DNA from: an uncultured Hyphomicrobiales bacterium
GTDB lineage: Bacteria; Pseudomonadota; Alphaproteobacteria; Rhizobiales; TMED25
NCBI GenBank assembly: GCA_905181735.1
Contig: CAJIYR010000010.1
Location: forward strand, 24,475 to 88,474
Direction of reading: 5' to 3'
Length of the DNA stretch: 64,000 bases
The number at the start of each line of letters is the position of its first letter. Position 1 is the stretch's first letter. The position numbers were made by a program, and so were the translations under genes. Shown one piece after another: positions 9,725-19,582 of the stretch. The notes under the pieces were generated by a model. The model did not search any database and was not told the DNA's origin. It worked only from the letters and a program-made list of their open reading frames with translations.

Positions 9725-11071
9725 TTAAATAATTTTTTTTACAGCGTTAAGAATATCTTCAACTGTTGGCAATGCAAGTTTTTCTAGATTTTCAGCATAT
9801 GGCATTGGTACATCTTTACCTGAAACACGACATACAGGCCCATCTAAATAATCAAATGCCTCTTCCATTAAAATAGCAGATATCTCTGAAGCGACACCAG
9901 ATTGAGACCAACCCTGTTCAACTACAATGCATTTATTTGTTTTCTTAACTGAGTTTATAATTGTATCTTTATCTAGTGGTTTGAGTGTACGTAAATCAAT
10001 TATTTCAACATCAATACCTTCATTTGATAAAATCTCTGAAGCTTCAATTGCTAATTTCATACAAATGCTAAAAGAAATAATTGTAATATCATCTCCAGTT
10101 TTAACGATATTAGCTTTTCCAATTTCAATGATGTCTTGGTCTGTTATATCAACCACACCTTTATCGTTATATAAAATTTCATTTTCTAGAAAAATTACAG
10201 GGTTAGGATTCCGTATGGCAGCTTTTAACAAACCCTTTGAATCATTTGCCGTATAAGGGGCTATAACTATTAGTCCAGGGATATGTGAGAACCAAGCTGA
10301 AAAGTCTTGACTATGTTGTGCACCTACCCTTGCCGCAGCACCATTCGGTCCCCTGAAGACTATCTGACTATTAATTTGTCCACCTCCCATGTATAGCGTT
10401 TTAGCAGCTGAATTAATAATATGATCCATAGCTTGAAGAGCAAAATTGAACGTCATAAACTCTACTATAGGTTTTAGTCCAGCAAAAGAAGCACCTATGC
10501 TTATACCAGCAAAACCATTTTCAGTTATTGGTGTGTCAATAACTCTGTCTTTACCAAATTCATCTAACAGACCTTGTGTAACCTTGTATGCACCTTGATA
10601 TTCAGCAACCTCTTCTCCAATTACAAAAACATCTTTATCGAGTCGCATTTCTTCTGCCATCGCATCCCTGAGAGCTTCTCTTACACTAAACTGGTTATCA
10701 TCAGGGAGTGATTTTTTTATTACTTTTTTGTTAGCTGCAACTTTTTTAACCGGTTTAACTTTATTGGTAAAAAGCTTACCTTTAAGTTCCTCTGTATCTA
10801 ATACAGCGATTGGCTCAGAAACTGTTTCAGAATCTAATTCTATAATTGCTATTGGTGTCTTTATTTCTACGTCTTCTGTGCCTTCAGATACTAAAATTTG
10901 AGATAGAACGCCATCGTACATAGACTCAACCTCCATACCAGCTTTATCGGTCTCTATTTCAGCTATAATATCACCAGAATTTACAGTATCACCAACTTTC
11001 ACTAACCATTTTGTTAGAGACCCTGTTTTCATACTTGGCGACATTGCGGGCATTAATATTTTTGTAGACAC
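9725..11071 (-). CDS. pdhB: Pyruvate dehydrogenase E1 component subunit beta, with N-terminal lipoyl domain
   Basis: Beta half of the heterotetrameric E1 that decarboxylates pyruvate. The first 75 residues are a complete lipoyl domain (K43 in [11 protein letters not shown]), followed by a Lys/Val-rich linker and the transketolase-like E1-beta fold from about residue 125 ([13 protein letters not shown]...[17 protein letters not shown]). The extra lipoyl domain is a known feature of many alphaproteobacterial E1-beta proteins and means both E1 and E2 need lipoate. 448 aa. The start is GTG at 11069-11071, with AGGA about nine bases upstream. Follows pdhA by 17 bases. Confidence 0.95.
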   Translation of the reverse strand: MSTKILMPAMSPSMKTGSLTKWLVKVGDTVNSGDIIAEIETDKAGMEVESMYDGVLSQILVSEGTEDVEIKTPIAIIELDSETVSEPIAVLDTEELKGKLFTNKVKPVKKVAANKKVIKKSLPDDNQFSVREALRDAMAEEMRLDKDVFVIGEEVAEYQGAYKVTQGLLDEFGKDRVIDTPITENGFAGISIGASFAGLKPIVEFMTFNFALQAMDHIINSAAKTLYMGGGQINSQIVFRGPNGAAARVGAQHSQDFSAWFSHIPGLIVIAPYTANDSKGLLKAAIRNPNPVIFLENEILYNDKGVVDITDQDIIEIGKANIVKTGDDITIISFSICMKLAIEASEILSNEGIDVEIIDLRTLKPLDKDTIINSVKKTNKCIVVEQGWSQSGVASEISAILMEEAFDYLDGPVCRVSGKDVPMPYAENLEKLALPTVEDILNAVKKII

Positions 11072-11088
11072 TTATTTATATCCTAACT

Positions 11089-12093
11089 TTATTTAACATA
11101 AACATCATTCCATAATTCAACTTCTTCTGGAAGTGGGCTATTTTCAGCAAAAACCGCTGCATCTAATATTTGTTTTTTTATAACACTATCAATATCTTTT
11201 AACGCTACCTCAGATAAAATCTTCTTTTTAAGAATTCTGTTTTTTACACTTTCTATTGGATCAGAATGATCTCTAACTTCATTGACCTCATCTCTAGTTC
11301 TATACTGTGCTGGATCTGACATTGAATGCCCCCTATACCTATAAGTTAGCATTTCTAGAATATAGGGACCACCACCGTTTCTTGTTCTATCTACTATTCT
11401 CTTTCCAGCTTCAACAACTGCACTAATATCCATTCCATCAACTTGTTCACCTTCAATTCCAAAGCTGATTCCCCTTTGTGATAAATCAGATTGCGCTGAC
11501 GATCTCTGAATACTAGTCCCCATAGCATATCTATTATTTTCAATAATATATATGCAAGGGAGATTCCATAATTTAGCCATATTAAAGCTTTCGTAAACCT
11601 GACCTTGATTTGCAGCACCATCTCCAAAATACGTGAGAGCTACTCGATCGTTTTTTCTGTATTTATTAGCAAAAGCTAAGCCGGTACCCAATGGAACTGA
11701 AGCACCAACAATACCGTGCCCTCCATAAAAATTCATTTCTTTTGAAAACATATGCATAGATCCACCCTTACCTTTGGAATATCCATCGCTTTTTCCAAAA
11801 AGCTCGGCCATTACACCCTTTGGATCCATACCGCATGCAATCATATGACCATGATCTCTATATGTTGTAATAAGTTGATCGCCTTTTTCTATAGACATTT
11901 GCAAACCAACTACAACCGCCTCTTGACCAATATACAAATGACAAAATCCACCAATTTTTCCCATTCCATAGAGTTGTCCGGCTTTTTCTTCAAAACGCCT
12001 AATCTTTAACATCTCTGTATATGCAGAAACCTCATCAGAGTTCGTTAGATGTATTTTATTTATCTTTTTTGATTTTTTTTTACTATTTAACAT
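11089..12093 (-). CDS. pdhA: Pyruvate dehydrogenase E1 component subunit alpha
   Basis: Thiamine-diphosphate-binding subunit of pyruvate dehydrogenase E1. In 334 aa it shows the ThDP motif from GDGAANQG (157-164) to IENN (184-187), the regulatory/active loop YRYRGHSMSDPAQYRTRDE, and the MRFEEK-like N-terminal helix (RRFEEKAGQLYGMGKIGGFCHLY). It opens the pdhA-pdhB-pdhC-lpdA-lipA run. The 108 bp upstream (12094-12201) are AT-rich and presumably contain the operon promoter, although no convincing -35/-10 pair stands out. Length and motifs are normal. Confidence 0.96.
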   Translation of the reverse strand: MLNSKKKSKKINKIHLTNSDEVSAYTEMLKIRRFEEKAGQLYGMGKIGGFCHLYIGQEAVVVGLQMSIEKGDQLITTYRDHGHMIACGMDPKGVMAELFGKSDGYSKGKGGSMHMFSKEMNFYGGHGIVGASVPLGTGLAFANKYRKNDRVALTYFGDGAANQGQVYESFNMAKLWNLPCIYIIENNRYAMGTSIQRSSAQSDLSQRGISFGIEGEQVDGMDISAVVEAGKRIVDRTRNGGGPYILEMLTYRYRGHSMSDPAQYRTRDEVNEVRDHSDPIESVKNRILKKKILSEVALKDIDSVIKKQILDAAVFAENSPLPEEVELWNDVYVK

Positions 12094-12201
12094 ATTTCAC
12101 TTTTATATTATTTAACAAATGTATATATACCAGATATAATTCTTATTTAATAAATAAAAACAGAATGATCGTTCTAAAATACATAGATATAAACAATATT
12201 T

Positions 12202-12516
12202 TCAATTTTTATGAATAACAATTTCATCTGGATGCGCATAATAGAGTATTTTTTTTGCTTGTTCTTCCAACATATCCGAATCAATTGGATCAAGTAGCCT
12301 TATATGTTGTCTTAATTTATTTTTTTCTTGCTCGAGATCATGCAAAACATCTAGTAATTCAGACATTTGTGAGTGTAATTTAGTATTCTTTGCATAACCC
12401 CTGTCACTAACATAACTGTGGTAGAAGATATATATAAAGAAAATTATAACCCCTGTTGGCAAAAGAGATAATATTAGATATTTTTTAAAATTAACGTAGA
12501 ACATAGTTTTATACAT
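12202..12516 (-). CDS. FtsB/DivIC-like septum formation initiator
   Basis: Small bitopic membrane protein: about 10 cytoplasmic residues, one transmembrane helix (LILSLLPTGVIIFFIYIFYH) and an extracytoplasmic coiled coil (SQMSELLDVLHDLEQEKNKL...). The C-terminal DSDMLEEQAKKILYYAHPDEIV matches the alphaproteobacterial septum formation initiator pattern, and the position between eno and pdhA is where the divisome protein FtsB is found in Proteobacteria. An ATG further upstream would overlap eno by 65 bases; I prefer the ATG at 12514-12516 (104 aa). A second ATG four codons on is also possible. No clear ribosome site marks either. Confidence 0.75.
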   Translation of the reverse strand: MYKTMFYVNFKKYLILSLLPTGVIIFFIYIFYHSYVSDRGYAKNTKLHSQMSELLDVLHDLEQEKNKLRQHIRLLDPIDSDMLEEQAKKILYYAHPDEIVIHKN

Positions 12517-12541
12517 TAAAGTTAAAATAATTAAAAAATTA

Positions 12542-13822
12542 TTAAATAAATTCCTTAAACACATCAATTCCAGGAAATTTTGCAGAATCTCCAAGTTCTT
12601 CTTCAATTCTCAAGAGTTGGTTATATTTAGCTGTCCGATCAGATCTCGACAACGATCCTGTCTTAATTTGACCGCAATTAGTAGCTACAGCAATATCAGC
12701 AATTGTTGTATCTTCTGTTTCTCCAGAACGATGAGATAATATACAATTATAGCCTTCTTTGTGAGCTAAACTTATAGTTTCTAATGTTTCTGTTAGTGTA
12801 CCAATTTGATTAACTTTAATAAGTATGGAATTTGCAATTTTTCTCTCAATACCTCTCTTAAGCCTTTCTTTATTTGTAACAAAAAGATCATCTCCAACGA
12901 GTTGACATTTGGATCCAATCTCTGAAGTTAAACTTTTCCAACCTTCCCAATCATCTTCGTCCATTCCGTCTTCAATAGATATAATTGGGTACTTAGCTAT
13001 TAAATCATTGTAAAAAGAAACCATCTCAGAAGAAGAGTAAGGTTTGTTATCATTGTTTAGGTTGTATGATTTGTCTTTATAAAATTCACTTGATGCAGCG
13101 TCTATTGCCAACATAACATCTTTTCCTGGCTGATAACCAGCAGCAGATATAGAAATCATGATAATATCTAATACTTCTTCAGTTGTTTGAATATCAGGTG
13201 CAAAACCACCTTCGTCTCCAACAGATGTATTATAGTTAGATTTTTTTAAATTATCTTTTAAAACTTTAAAAATTTCAGCACCAATTCTCAAGCTTTCTCG
13301 GAAAGATGATACGTTGAATGGTATTATCATAAACTCTTGTATGTTTATCGGGTTATCTGCATGTGCTCCACCATTTAAAATATTCATCATAGGAACTGGC
13401 ATTATTGATTCTGAGGAAGTTGATAAATATTTATACAAAGGTATTTTATTGGCAGCAGCTGCTGACTTTGCAATAGCAAGAGAAACACCAAGTATGGCAT
13501 TTGCACCTAACTTGCTTTTATTTTTTGTTCCATCTAATTCTATTAAAATCTTATCTACATTACTTTGATCAGTAGAATCCTTTCCAATAATAGATTTTTT
13601 GATAACTGAATTAACAGATTGAACGGCATTTTGAACACCCATACCTTTATATCTTTTGCCTCCGTCCCTTAGTTCAACAGCTTCGTGAACACCAGTTGAA
13701 GCACCAGATGGAACTGAAGCTCTACCTATCGAGCCGTCTTCTAAAGTAACATCAACTTCAACAGTTGGGTTTCCCCTGCTATCAAGTATCTCTCTACCCT
13801 TAACATCAATGATTTTAAACAT
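12542..13822 (-). CDS. eno: Enolase
   Basis: Converts 2-phosphoglycerate to phosphoenolpyruvate in glycolysis and also sits in RNA degradosomes of some bacteria. The 426 aa show the N-terminal opening [22 protein letters not shown], the catalytic region [11 protein letters not shown], metal ligand segments [20 protein letters not shown] and [10 protein letters not shown], the catalytic Lys in [14 protein letters not shown], and [10 protein letters not shown]. All are typical. Downstream is the ftsB-like gene and upstream kdsA (34 bp gap), as in many Alphaproteobacteria. It supplies PEP, which the neighbouring KdsA consumes. Confidence 0.97.
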   Translation of the reverse strand: MFKIIDVKGREILDSRGNPTVEVDVTLEDGSIGRASVPSGASTGVHEAVELRDGGKRYKGMGVQNAVQSVNSVIKKSIIGKDSTDQSNVDKILIELDGTKNKSKLGANAILGVSLAIAKSAAAANKIPLYKYLSTSSESIMPVPMMNILNGGAHADNPINIQEFMIIPFNVSSFRESLRIGAEIFKVLKDNLKKSNYNTSVGDEGGFAPDIQTTEEVLDIIMISISAAGYQPGKDVMLAIDAASSEFYKDKSYNLNNDNKPYSSSEMVSFYNDLIAKYPIISIEDGMDEDDWEGWKSLTSEIGSKCQLVGDDLFVTNKERLKRGIERKIANSILIKVNQIGTLTETLETISLAHKEGYNCILSHRSGETEDTTIADIAVATNCGQIKTGSLSRSDRTAKYNQLLRIEEELGDSAKFPGIDVFKEFI

Positions 13823-13856
13823 TAAATACCTCTTTATTTGTTTCTATAAGAATATA

Positions 13857-14687
13857 TTATTTTTTTGCGAGACTATCGAACATTTTTAACTTTTCAAGAA
13901 AATTAGGCATGTCAGTTAAATCAACCATATTATCTCCATCTGATATAGCCTTTTTAGGGTTATCATGCGTTTCAATAAATATTGATGAAATTCCAATTGA
14001 AACTGCAGCAATTGAGAGTGTTTCGATAAAGTCTTTTTCCCCAGTACTTTTTTGACCAGATCCTCCGGGAAGTTGTATCGAATGGGTTGCATCGAAGACA
14101 ACAGGAATATCATAATCTTTCATAATTTTTAGAGATCTGTAATCAACAATAAGATTATTGTAACCGAACATTGTCCCTCTTTCGGTTAGTAAAATATTTT
14201 TATTGCCACTAAATGTAACTTTTTCAATAACATTTCTTATATCAAAAGCTGACATAAATTGCGCTTTTTTTAAATTAACAATTAAGCCAGTATTTGCCGC
14301 TGCAATTAGCAAATCAGTTTGTCGTAATAAAAATGCAGGGATCTGTACTATATCAACGACATCAGTAATCAGATTGCATTGCTCCGGTAAGTGCACATCT
14401 GTAAGAATTGGAATATTATGGATATTTTTAATTTCGTCAAAAACACATAGCGCTCTATCGAGGCCGATACCTCTTTTACTATGTATACTTGTTCTATTAG
14501 CTTTATCAAAAGATGTTTTGAAAATAAAATTCAAATCAAGATTCCTACATATCTCATCTAATTTACAAGCCATATCAATTGCATGTTGTTTGCTTTCCAA
14601 AGCACATGGGCCAGCAATTAGTGTCAGAGGATCTTTATTAGAAATATTGTAATTATTTAAATTAATAGTATTATTTGAAATGGCCAT
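13857..14687 (-). CDS. kdsA: 3-deoxy-8-phosphooctulonate synthase KdsA
   Basis: Condenses phosphoenolpyruvate with arabinose 5-phosphate to make Kdo-8-phosphate, the committed step to the Kdo core sugar of lipopolysaccharide, so the organism makes a Gram-negative outer membrane with Kdo. Seen in 276 aa: LIAGPCALES near the start, FKTSFDKANRTS, GLDRALCVFDEIK, ILTDVHLPEQ, QIPAFLLRQTDLL and VVFDATHSIQLPG, the ordered motifs of this aldolase-like family. It lies upstream of eno in the same direction. The more usual neighbour pyrG is absent; an ABC ATPase is here instead. Confidence 0.96.
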   Translation of the reverse strand: MAISNNTINLNNYNISNKDPLTLIAGPCALESKQHAIDMACKLDEICRNLDLNFIFKTSFDKANRTSIHSKRGIGLDRALCVFDEIKNIHNIPILTDVHLPEQCNLITDVVDIVQIPAFLLRQTDLLIAAANTGLIVNLKKAQFMSAFDIRNVIEKVTFSGNKNILLTERGTMFGYNNLIVDYRSLKIMKDYDIPVVFDATHSIQLPGGSGQKSTGEKDFIETLSIAAVSIGISSIFIETHDNPKKAISDGDNMVDLTDMPNFLEKLKMFDSLAKK

Positions 14688-14733
14688 TTTATCAATCGCT
14701 TAATAGGTTAAAGTATCTGTATATAATAGATAA

Positions 14734-15789
14734 CTAGAATAAGTAAACAAATCTTTCATCGACTTCCAATCCAACAATATCATTAATTTTATTTGTTACA
14801 ATACCAGGAACTGTCATTCGTACCATTGACTCATCAATTACATTTATTAACGTAAGTCTAGTTGTTTGACCCATAAAATTAACATATTTAATTTTAAACA
14901 TATTATTAGTTTTTGGTTTTGATATTTTGAATGCATGGTCTCTGATCAAGATATCGACTTTATCTCCATCTATAAGTTTTGAATCTTTAAAACTTCCAAT
15001 ATTACTTTTAGCATAACCATCGGCAGCAATTCCTGTAAATTCATTAACTCCAGAAAATAATTTAACAGTATTTTTATCTATTGGATCCAAAAAGAGCTCT
15101 TCACTTGTTCCAACTTGAATCACTTCCCCTTCTCTCATTAACACAATCCTATCACCCATTAACATTGCCTCTTCGGGATCATGTGTAACTAAAATTATTG
15201 AGACATCGCTTTTTTTTAGAATAGAAATAGTTTCTTCCCTAAGAGATTCTCTAAGAGATCTATCAAGACCTGAAAACGGTTCGTCCATTAACAATATCAT
15301 CGGCTCAGGTGCAATTGCTCTAGCTAATGCAACCCTCTGCTGCTCTCCTCCAGATAACATGTGTGGATAAGAGTTACGGTATTTATCTAATCCAACATTT
15401 TTAATAGTTTTGTTTATTTTATTGATACGATCATTTGGTTTAAGGTTATCAAGCCCATAAGCAATGTTCTCTTCAACAGTTAAATGTGGGAATAAAGCGT
15501 ATTCTTGAAACATTAACCCAATTGATCGTGAATTTGCTGGAATATTAACATTTTCACCAGATATTTCTTCTTCGTTAATAAATATAGTTCCAAATGACTG
15601 GTCTTCTAGCCCAGCTACTACCCTCAAAAGAGTAGTCTTTCCACAACCTGAATTACCCAATAAACATAAAACTTCTCCAGGATATACGCTTATATTTATG
15701 TTTGTTAAAATATGTTTATCTTCTTTTTTTTTACACAATGAATCTATTCGAAGTCTTGGTATGCAGAGATAATTTGTTATTTTTTCCAT
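14734..15789 (-). CDS. ABC transporter ATPase, PotA/FbpC type, without adjacent permease
   Basis: ATP-binding subunit of an importer in the spermidine/iron/sulfate class. Seen: Walker A GNSGCGKT at 45-52, Q-loop Q95, signature LSGGEQQ at 145-151, Walker B ILLMDE at 165-170, the H-loop ILVTHDPEEAM, and a C-terminal extension (about 240-351) resembling a TOBE domain. The order of motifs and 351-aa length are those of PotA/FbpC proteins; substrate cannot be told. No permease or binding-protein gene is next to it: scpB lies 22 bp upstream and kdsA 46 bp downstream, so it is an orphan or works with subunits encoded elsewhere. Confidence 0.85.
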   Translation of the reverse strand: MEKITNYLCIPRLRIDSLCKKKEDKHILTNINISVYPGEVLCLLGNSGCGKTTLLRVVAGLEDQSFGTIFINEEEISGENVNIPANSRSIGLMFQEYALFPHLTVEENIAYGLDNLKPNDRINKINKTIKNVGLDKYRNSYPHMLSGGEQQRVALARAIAPEPMILLMDEPFSGLDRSLRESLREETISILKKSDVSIILVTHDPEEAMLMGDRIVLMREGEVIQVGTSEELFLDPIDKNTVKLFSGVNEFTGIAADGYAKSNIGSFKDSKLIDGDKVDILIRDHAFKISKPKTNNMFKIKYVNFMGQTTRLTLINVIDESMVRMTVPGIVTNKINDIVGLEVDERFVYLF

Positions 15790-15811
15790 AAGCCTTTTTC
15801 TATACAGTTAT

Positions 15812-16486
15812 TTACAAATTATTGATAATATTCACGGTTTCATTGCCATCAAAATCCTTGTCTAAGGTATCTAGCAGACCGTCTCGTTTTAGATCATCTA
15901 GATTTGGCAGATGTTTAATTTCATCTAAACCAAAATCAATTAAAAACTTATCCGTAGTTTTATATAAGATCGGTCTTCCTGGACTTTGTTTCTTTCCAGC
16001 AATTTTAATCCAATTTAATTCTAAAAGTGCATCTAGCGATCCCTTGCTAATACTAACACCTCTAATCTCTTCAATTTCAGCTCTTGTAGAAGGTTGGTGA
16101 TAAGCAATAATCGCCAATGTTTCTTTTGCTGCGTTAGATAATTCTTTGCTTTCGTTAATTTTAAATTCCATTAAATAACTTAGATCACTTGCGGTAACAA
16201 ATAAGCAATAATTATTATTATATATAAAATTAATACCTTTATTATTATAATCTAATTTTATTTTTTCAAAGACTTTAAAGAGATAATCATAATCATTACC
16301 AGATATCATTGACAACAAATATTCATGACTTAATGGTTCGTTGCAGGAAAAAACAAGGGCTTCTATGATACGAATATCATTATCAATTTGATCATAATTT
16401 TTATTTTTATTTAAATTATCATTAAAATCATGTTTATTGATTTTATTAAATTTAACCTTAGATAGTAATTTTTTTTTCAACATCAT
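15812..16486 (-). CDS. scpB: Segregation and condensation protein ScpB
   Basis: Winged-helix partner of the SMC-ScpA condensin, which compacts and segregates the chromosome. The protein (224 aa) has the ScpB core IIEALVFSCNEPLSHEYL... then ETLAIIAYHQPSTRAEIEEIRGV and GRPILYKTTDKFLIDFGL, all diagnostic. A Lys/Asn-rich N-terminal 30 residues and an acidic tail flank the core. It follows scpA by 19 bases, in the standard scpA-scpB order; in many Alphaproteobacteria tatABC comes next, but here an ABC ATPase does. Confidence 0.93.
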   Translation of the reverse strand: MMLKKKLLSKVKFNKINKHDFNDNLNKNKNYDQIDNDIRIIEALVFSCNEPLSHEYLLSMISGNDYDYLFKVFEKIKLDYNNKGINFIYNNNYCLFVTASDLSYLMEFKINESKELSNAAKETLAIIAYHQPSTRAEIEEIRGVSISKGSLDALLELNWIKIAGKKQSPGRPILYKTTDKFLIDFGLDEIKHLPNLDDLKRDGLLDTLDKDFDGNETVNIINNL

Positions 16487-16505
16487 TTTATTGTTTTTAT
16501 TCCAA

Positions 16506-17270
16506 TTAATCAGATTTTATAAATATATCATCAAAATTTTTATTTTGCCTTAAATTTATCTTGCCTTCTTTAGCTAGCTGAAGCAATGCAATAAATGAAC
16601 TGGCTTTTTTACTAATATTGTTAACACTATTAGTATTCGAATGTTGCAAAATATTATCAAAAGTTATCCATTTACTTAGCAACGAAAATAATGAAATTAT
16701 ATTTTTTCTAGCTGCATCAATTGAAATTATATTTAATTTTATAAAAGATAACTGCTTTGGTTTATCTATTTTATTTATAGAAATATACGTTTTAATTAGA
16801 TTAAAAAGAGAATTTTGATAAACGGTATCAGTAATTTCATTGGCATATTCAGGCATTCCCCTTAAGAAAATATCCCTGCCTATTATCTTTTTTTGAAAGA
16901 GTATTTTTGAAGAATTTCTCATTGCATCTAATCTCTTCAATCTATGAGATAATAATTCTCCTAAAAAATCTGCATCGACTTCCTCTTCATTATCATTTGG
17001 TATTAATAATTTACTTTTAAGAAAGGCAAGCCAGGTTGCCATCACAAGATAGTCAGCAGCAATTTCAATTTCTAAATTTACCATATTAGATATATAATCT
17101 ATGTATTGCTGGGATAATTCTGAGATTGAAATTTGAGTTAAGTCAACCTTTTGAGATCGAGCTAACATCAAAAGTAAATCAATCGGTCCTTCAAATCCAT
17201 TTATATCTATTGTGAAATTCTTGTTATCATTACTAGATACTAATGTATTATTTTTATTTAATTTATTCAT
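16506..17270 (-). CDS. scpA: Segregation and condensation protein ScpA
   Basis: Kleisin subunit bridging the SMC heads in the bacterial condensin. Seen: the N-terminal signature FEGPIDLLLMLARSQKVDLTQISI, then IAADYLVMATWLAFLKSKLLIP, and a C-terminal winged-helix region FIALLQLAKEGKINLRQNKNFDDIFI. From the ATG at 17268-17270 it is 254 aa. A TTG six codons upstream is also in frame, but neither start has a clear ribosome-binding site, so I chose the ATG. It lies between nagZ and scpB in a run of same-strand genes. Confidence 0.92.
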   Translation of the reverse strand: MNKLNKNNTLVSSNDNKNFTIDINGFEGPIDLLLMLARSQKVDLTQISISELSQQYIDYISNMVNLEIEIAADYLVMATWLAFLKSKLLIPNDNEEEVDADFLGELLSHRLKRLDAMRNSSKILFQKKIIGRDIFLRGMPEYANEITDTVYQNSLFNLIKTYISINKIDKPKQLSFIKLNIISIDAARKNIISLFSLLSKWITFDNILQHSNTNSVNNISKKASSFIALLQLAKEGKINLRQNKNFDDIFIKSD

Positions 17271-17306
17271 TTTTATAAATTGAACCAATAAATGATATAT
17301 TAAAAT

Positions 17307-18302
17307 TTATTTCGTTAAAATGTTTAACTCTTTTTGATACGAAATACGATCGACCTTATTATCTTTTTTCTGACATAAATTCATATAATACTCTAGCTTA
17401 TTAGTATTTAGTTTTGGTATTAGATCTAAATTTTCATATACCTCTTCATTTCTTGCACCACAATGCAATAAGATATCACAACCAGCTGCAAATGCTTTAG
17501 AGATCTTGCTTCTCATATTGCCACCTAAAGCACCCATTGTAATGTCATCAGTAATTATTATCCCACAAAAATTTATTGATTCGCGAATTAGTTTAATAAT
17601 AGCGCTTGAAAAGGTTGCTGGATTTACTGGGTCTATATCCTCGTAGAGTACGTGAGCTGTCATGCATAATGGAAAATTATTCAACCGTACAAATGGCATA
17701 AAGTCAGTTTTACTCAGAATCTCTAATGAATCTTTTACGATTGGGAGATCAATATGACTATCTTTATTTGCTCGACCGTGACCTGGAATATGTTTTATTA
17801 ACGGTATGCATCCACCGTTAATAATGCCATTTGCCATTTCTATTCCAAGTTGAGATACTTTCTCAAAAGATTCTCCAAATGACCTGTTACCTATTACCTT
17901 GTGTGTTTCTGGTTGCGTTATATCTAACACTGGAGAACAGTTAATGTTAATACCAACTTCGTTAAGTTCATCTGAGATTAAACTTCCAGTCAAAAAAGAA
18001 ACCCTTTTGCCAGCACTCGGAGAATAATCATAAATAGACCCAATATCTTGAAAACTAAGATATTGTTTCCAAATTGGACCCTTAAGTCTCTGAATTCTCC
18101 CTCCTTCTTGATCTATTAAAAAAGATACATTTCTATTTAGAAGTACTCTAATACTATTTATAAGACAAGTTAGTTGATATTTGTCTTCTATATTTCTATT
18201 AAAAAGTATTATCCCAAATGGATTAATTTTTTTTAAATAGATTTCATCTTTTAGAGTGAGGAATAAACCAGGTATACCAACAACTGAACAGGATACATTC
18301 AT
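17307..18302 (-). CDS. nagZ: Beta-N-acetylhexosaminidase NagZ
   Basis: Glycoside hydrolase family 3 enzyme of peptidoglycan recycling; it removes N-acetylglucosamine from anhydro-muropeptides in the cytoplasm. The 331-aa protein has FLIDQEGGRIQRL (62-73), KHIPGHG (170-176) with the following DSHIDLP, and the nucleophile region TDDITMGAL (251-259). No signal peptide is visible, as expected. It begins 2 bases after the stop of the SPOR protein gene, so the two peptidoglycan-related genes are coupled. The order argS-SPOR-nagZ-scpA-scpB is common in Alphaproteobacteria. Confidence 0.93.
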   Translation of the reverse strand: MNVSCSVVGIPGLFLTLKDEIYLKKINPFGIILFNRNIEDKYQLTCLINSIRVLLNRNVSFLIDQEGGRIQRLKGPIWKQYLSFQDIGSIYDYSPSAGKRVSFLTGSLISDELNEVGININCSPVLDITQPETHKVIGNRSFGESFEKVSQLGIEMANGIINGGCIPLIKHIPGHGRANKDSHIDLPIVKDSLEILSKTDFMPFVRLNNFPLCMTAHVLYEDIDPVNPATFSSAIIKLIRESINFCGIIITDDITMGALGGNMRSKISKAFAAGCDILLHCGARNEEVYENLDLIPKLNTNKLEYYMNLCQKKDNKVDRISYQKELNILTK

Positions 18303-18304
18303 AT

Positions 18305-19558
18305 CTATTCTAATTCATTTACTATGCATCCAGCTAGACCTGAATCACGTAAAGATGAGCATAATTTTACAGCTTTAGATCTATCTAGAAATGGCCCAAG
18401 CCGAACTTTATACCAAGTACCTAAATTACCTAAATTATCGACTTTAACTAAGTTAATATGTTCAGGATTATTTGCATTTAATAGTGTTGGGTATCTAAGT
18501 AATAAATTCTTATAATAATTGTCAGCTTCAAGCAAAGATTTTAATGAGGCAACCTGAACGCCGTAAAAATCCTTTTTGAATTCAAATATCTCATTATTAG
18601 CAGTATTCGTAGCAAGGGTTTCAAATAAATTATTATTTAACATCCTACCTTTTATATCCAAGGGCTTTAACGTAGGTAATTTTTCTGGCCGATTTTCAAT
18701 GTTGAATTCAGTATTGGTATCAAATTCAGCAACCGAAGATATAACGTCGTCATTTTTATTAATTATATCTTCTTCATTGATATCTATGAACGTTTCGGTT
18801 AACTTTATTGAAGTTTCAGTGTTGTTTGTTAAAATTGTTGCCCCCATGTTTAAATCAAATTCAGATTGAATCAAATTATTTTTATCTAATATTAATTCTT
18901 CTTTTTGATTAACCAAAACATTAAAATCTCTATTTTCTAAGGATTTGTTTTGATCGGCATTTAACATCTTGTTATCCATACTGAAAGTTTCTAAATTTAC
19001 AGTCATTTGGTCTAGTATATTTAAATCCTTATCTACATCAACGGTAGAAACAAGTGTTGGAGTTTTTATAAACACACCAGAATTATTATTACTCGGCTCA
19101 ATTGGTTCCGGTAGATCAATTTCTTTAAATTTAATGTCCTTTTCGCTTACTCTATCTAAATTATTATTAACCTCAAAGCCATCGATTGCTAAAATAGATT
19201 TTTCAGCCTCATCTAGAAGAGATCCGTCTGTATAAGAGGTGTTTATAATATTTTCGCCTACTAATTCTATATAATCGGGATCTACGATCGCATTATAAAC
19301 TTTCGTAGTTTGAAATAATGCATCATTATCATTATTAGCATTACTTGTAGGAATTGTTTTGAACGGATACATTGAATCTCTACTTACAATATCTACGTCA
19401 TCAGACCTAGCATTATAATAAATGTAGATCAAAACTAAAGATATAAGCATAACAAGAACACCAAAAAGTAAAATAATATTCAATCTACTGAAAATAAAGC
19501 TATCTTCTTTTGCAAATATATTAATTTCTTTATTCTGGTTTAATGTGTTTTTATCCAA
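18305..19558 (-). CDS. SPOR-domain membrane protein
   Basis: Bitopic inner-membrane protein: a cytoplasmic N-terminus, one transmembrane helix near residues 25-45 (IILLFGVLVMLISLVLIYIYY), a long acidic, Asn/Asp-rich low-complexity periplasmic region, and a C-terminal SPOR domain (FYGVQVASLKSLLEADNYYKNL...GTWYKVRLGPFLDRSKAVKLCSSLRDSGLAGCIV). SPOR domains bind septal peptidoglycan lacking stem peptides, so a role in division is likely. The start is taken as TTG at 19556-19558 because GAGG lies six bases upstream; a TTG four codons earlier has no ribosome site. Coupled to nagZ. No specific gene name is justified. Confidence 0.85.
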   Translation of the reverse strand: MDKNTLNQNKEINIFAKEDSFIFSRLNIILLFGVLVMLISLVLIYIYYNARSDDVDIVSRDSMYPFKTIPTSNANNDNDALFQTTKVYNAIVDPDYIELVGENIINTSYTDGSLLDEAEKSILAIDGFEVNNNLDRVSEKDIKFKEIDLPEPIEPSNNNSGVFIKTPTLVSTVDVDKDLNILDQMTVNLETFSMDNKMLNADQNKSLENRDFNVLVNQKEELILDKNNLIQSEFDLNMGATILTNNTETSIKLTETFIDINEEDIINKNDDVISSVAEFDTNTEFNIENRPEKLPTLKPLDIKGRMLNNNLFETLATNTANNEIFEFKKDFYGVQVASLKSLLEADNYYKNLLLRYPTLLNANNPEHINLVKVDNLGNLGTWYKVRLGPFLDRSKAVKLCSSLRDSGLAGCIVNELE

Positions 19559-19582
19559 TATAGACCTCAATATTTGACTAAT

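Noticed and set aside
12504..12606. Longer ftsB-like frame beginning inside eno
   Set aside because: The extra 30 residues overlap the end of enolase, are not of FtsB type, and lack a ribosome site; a later ATG gives the normal length.
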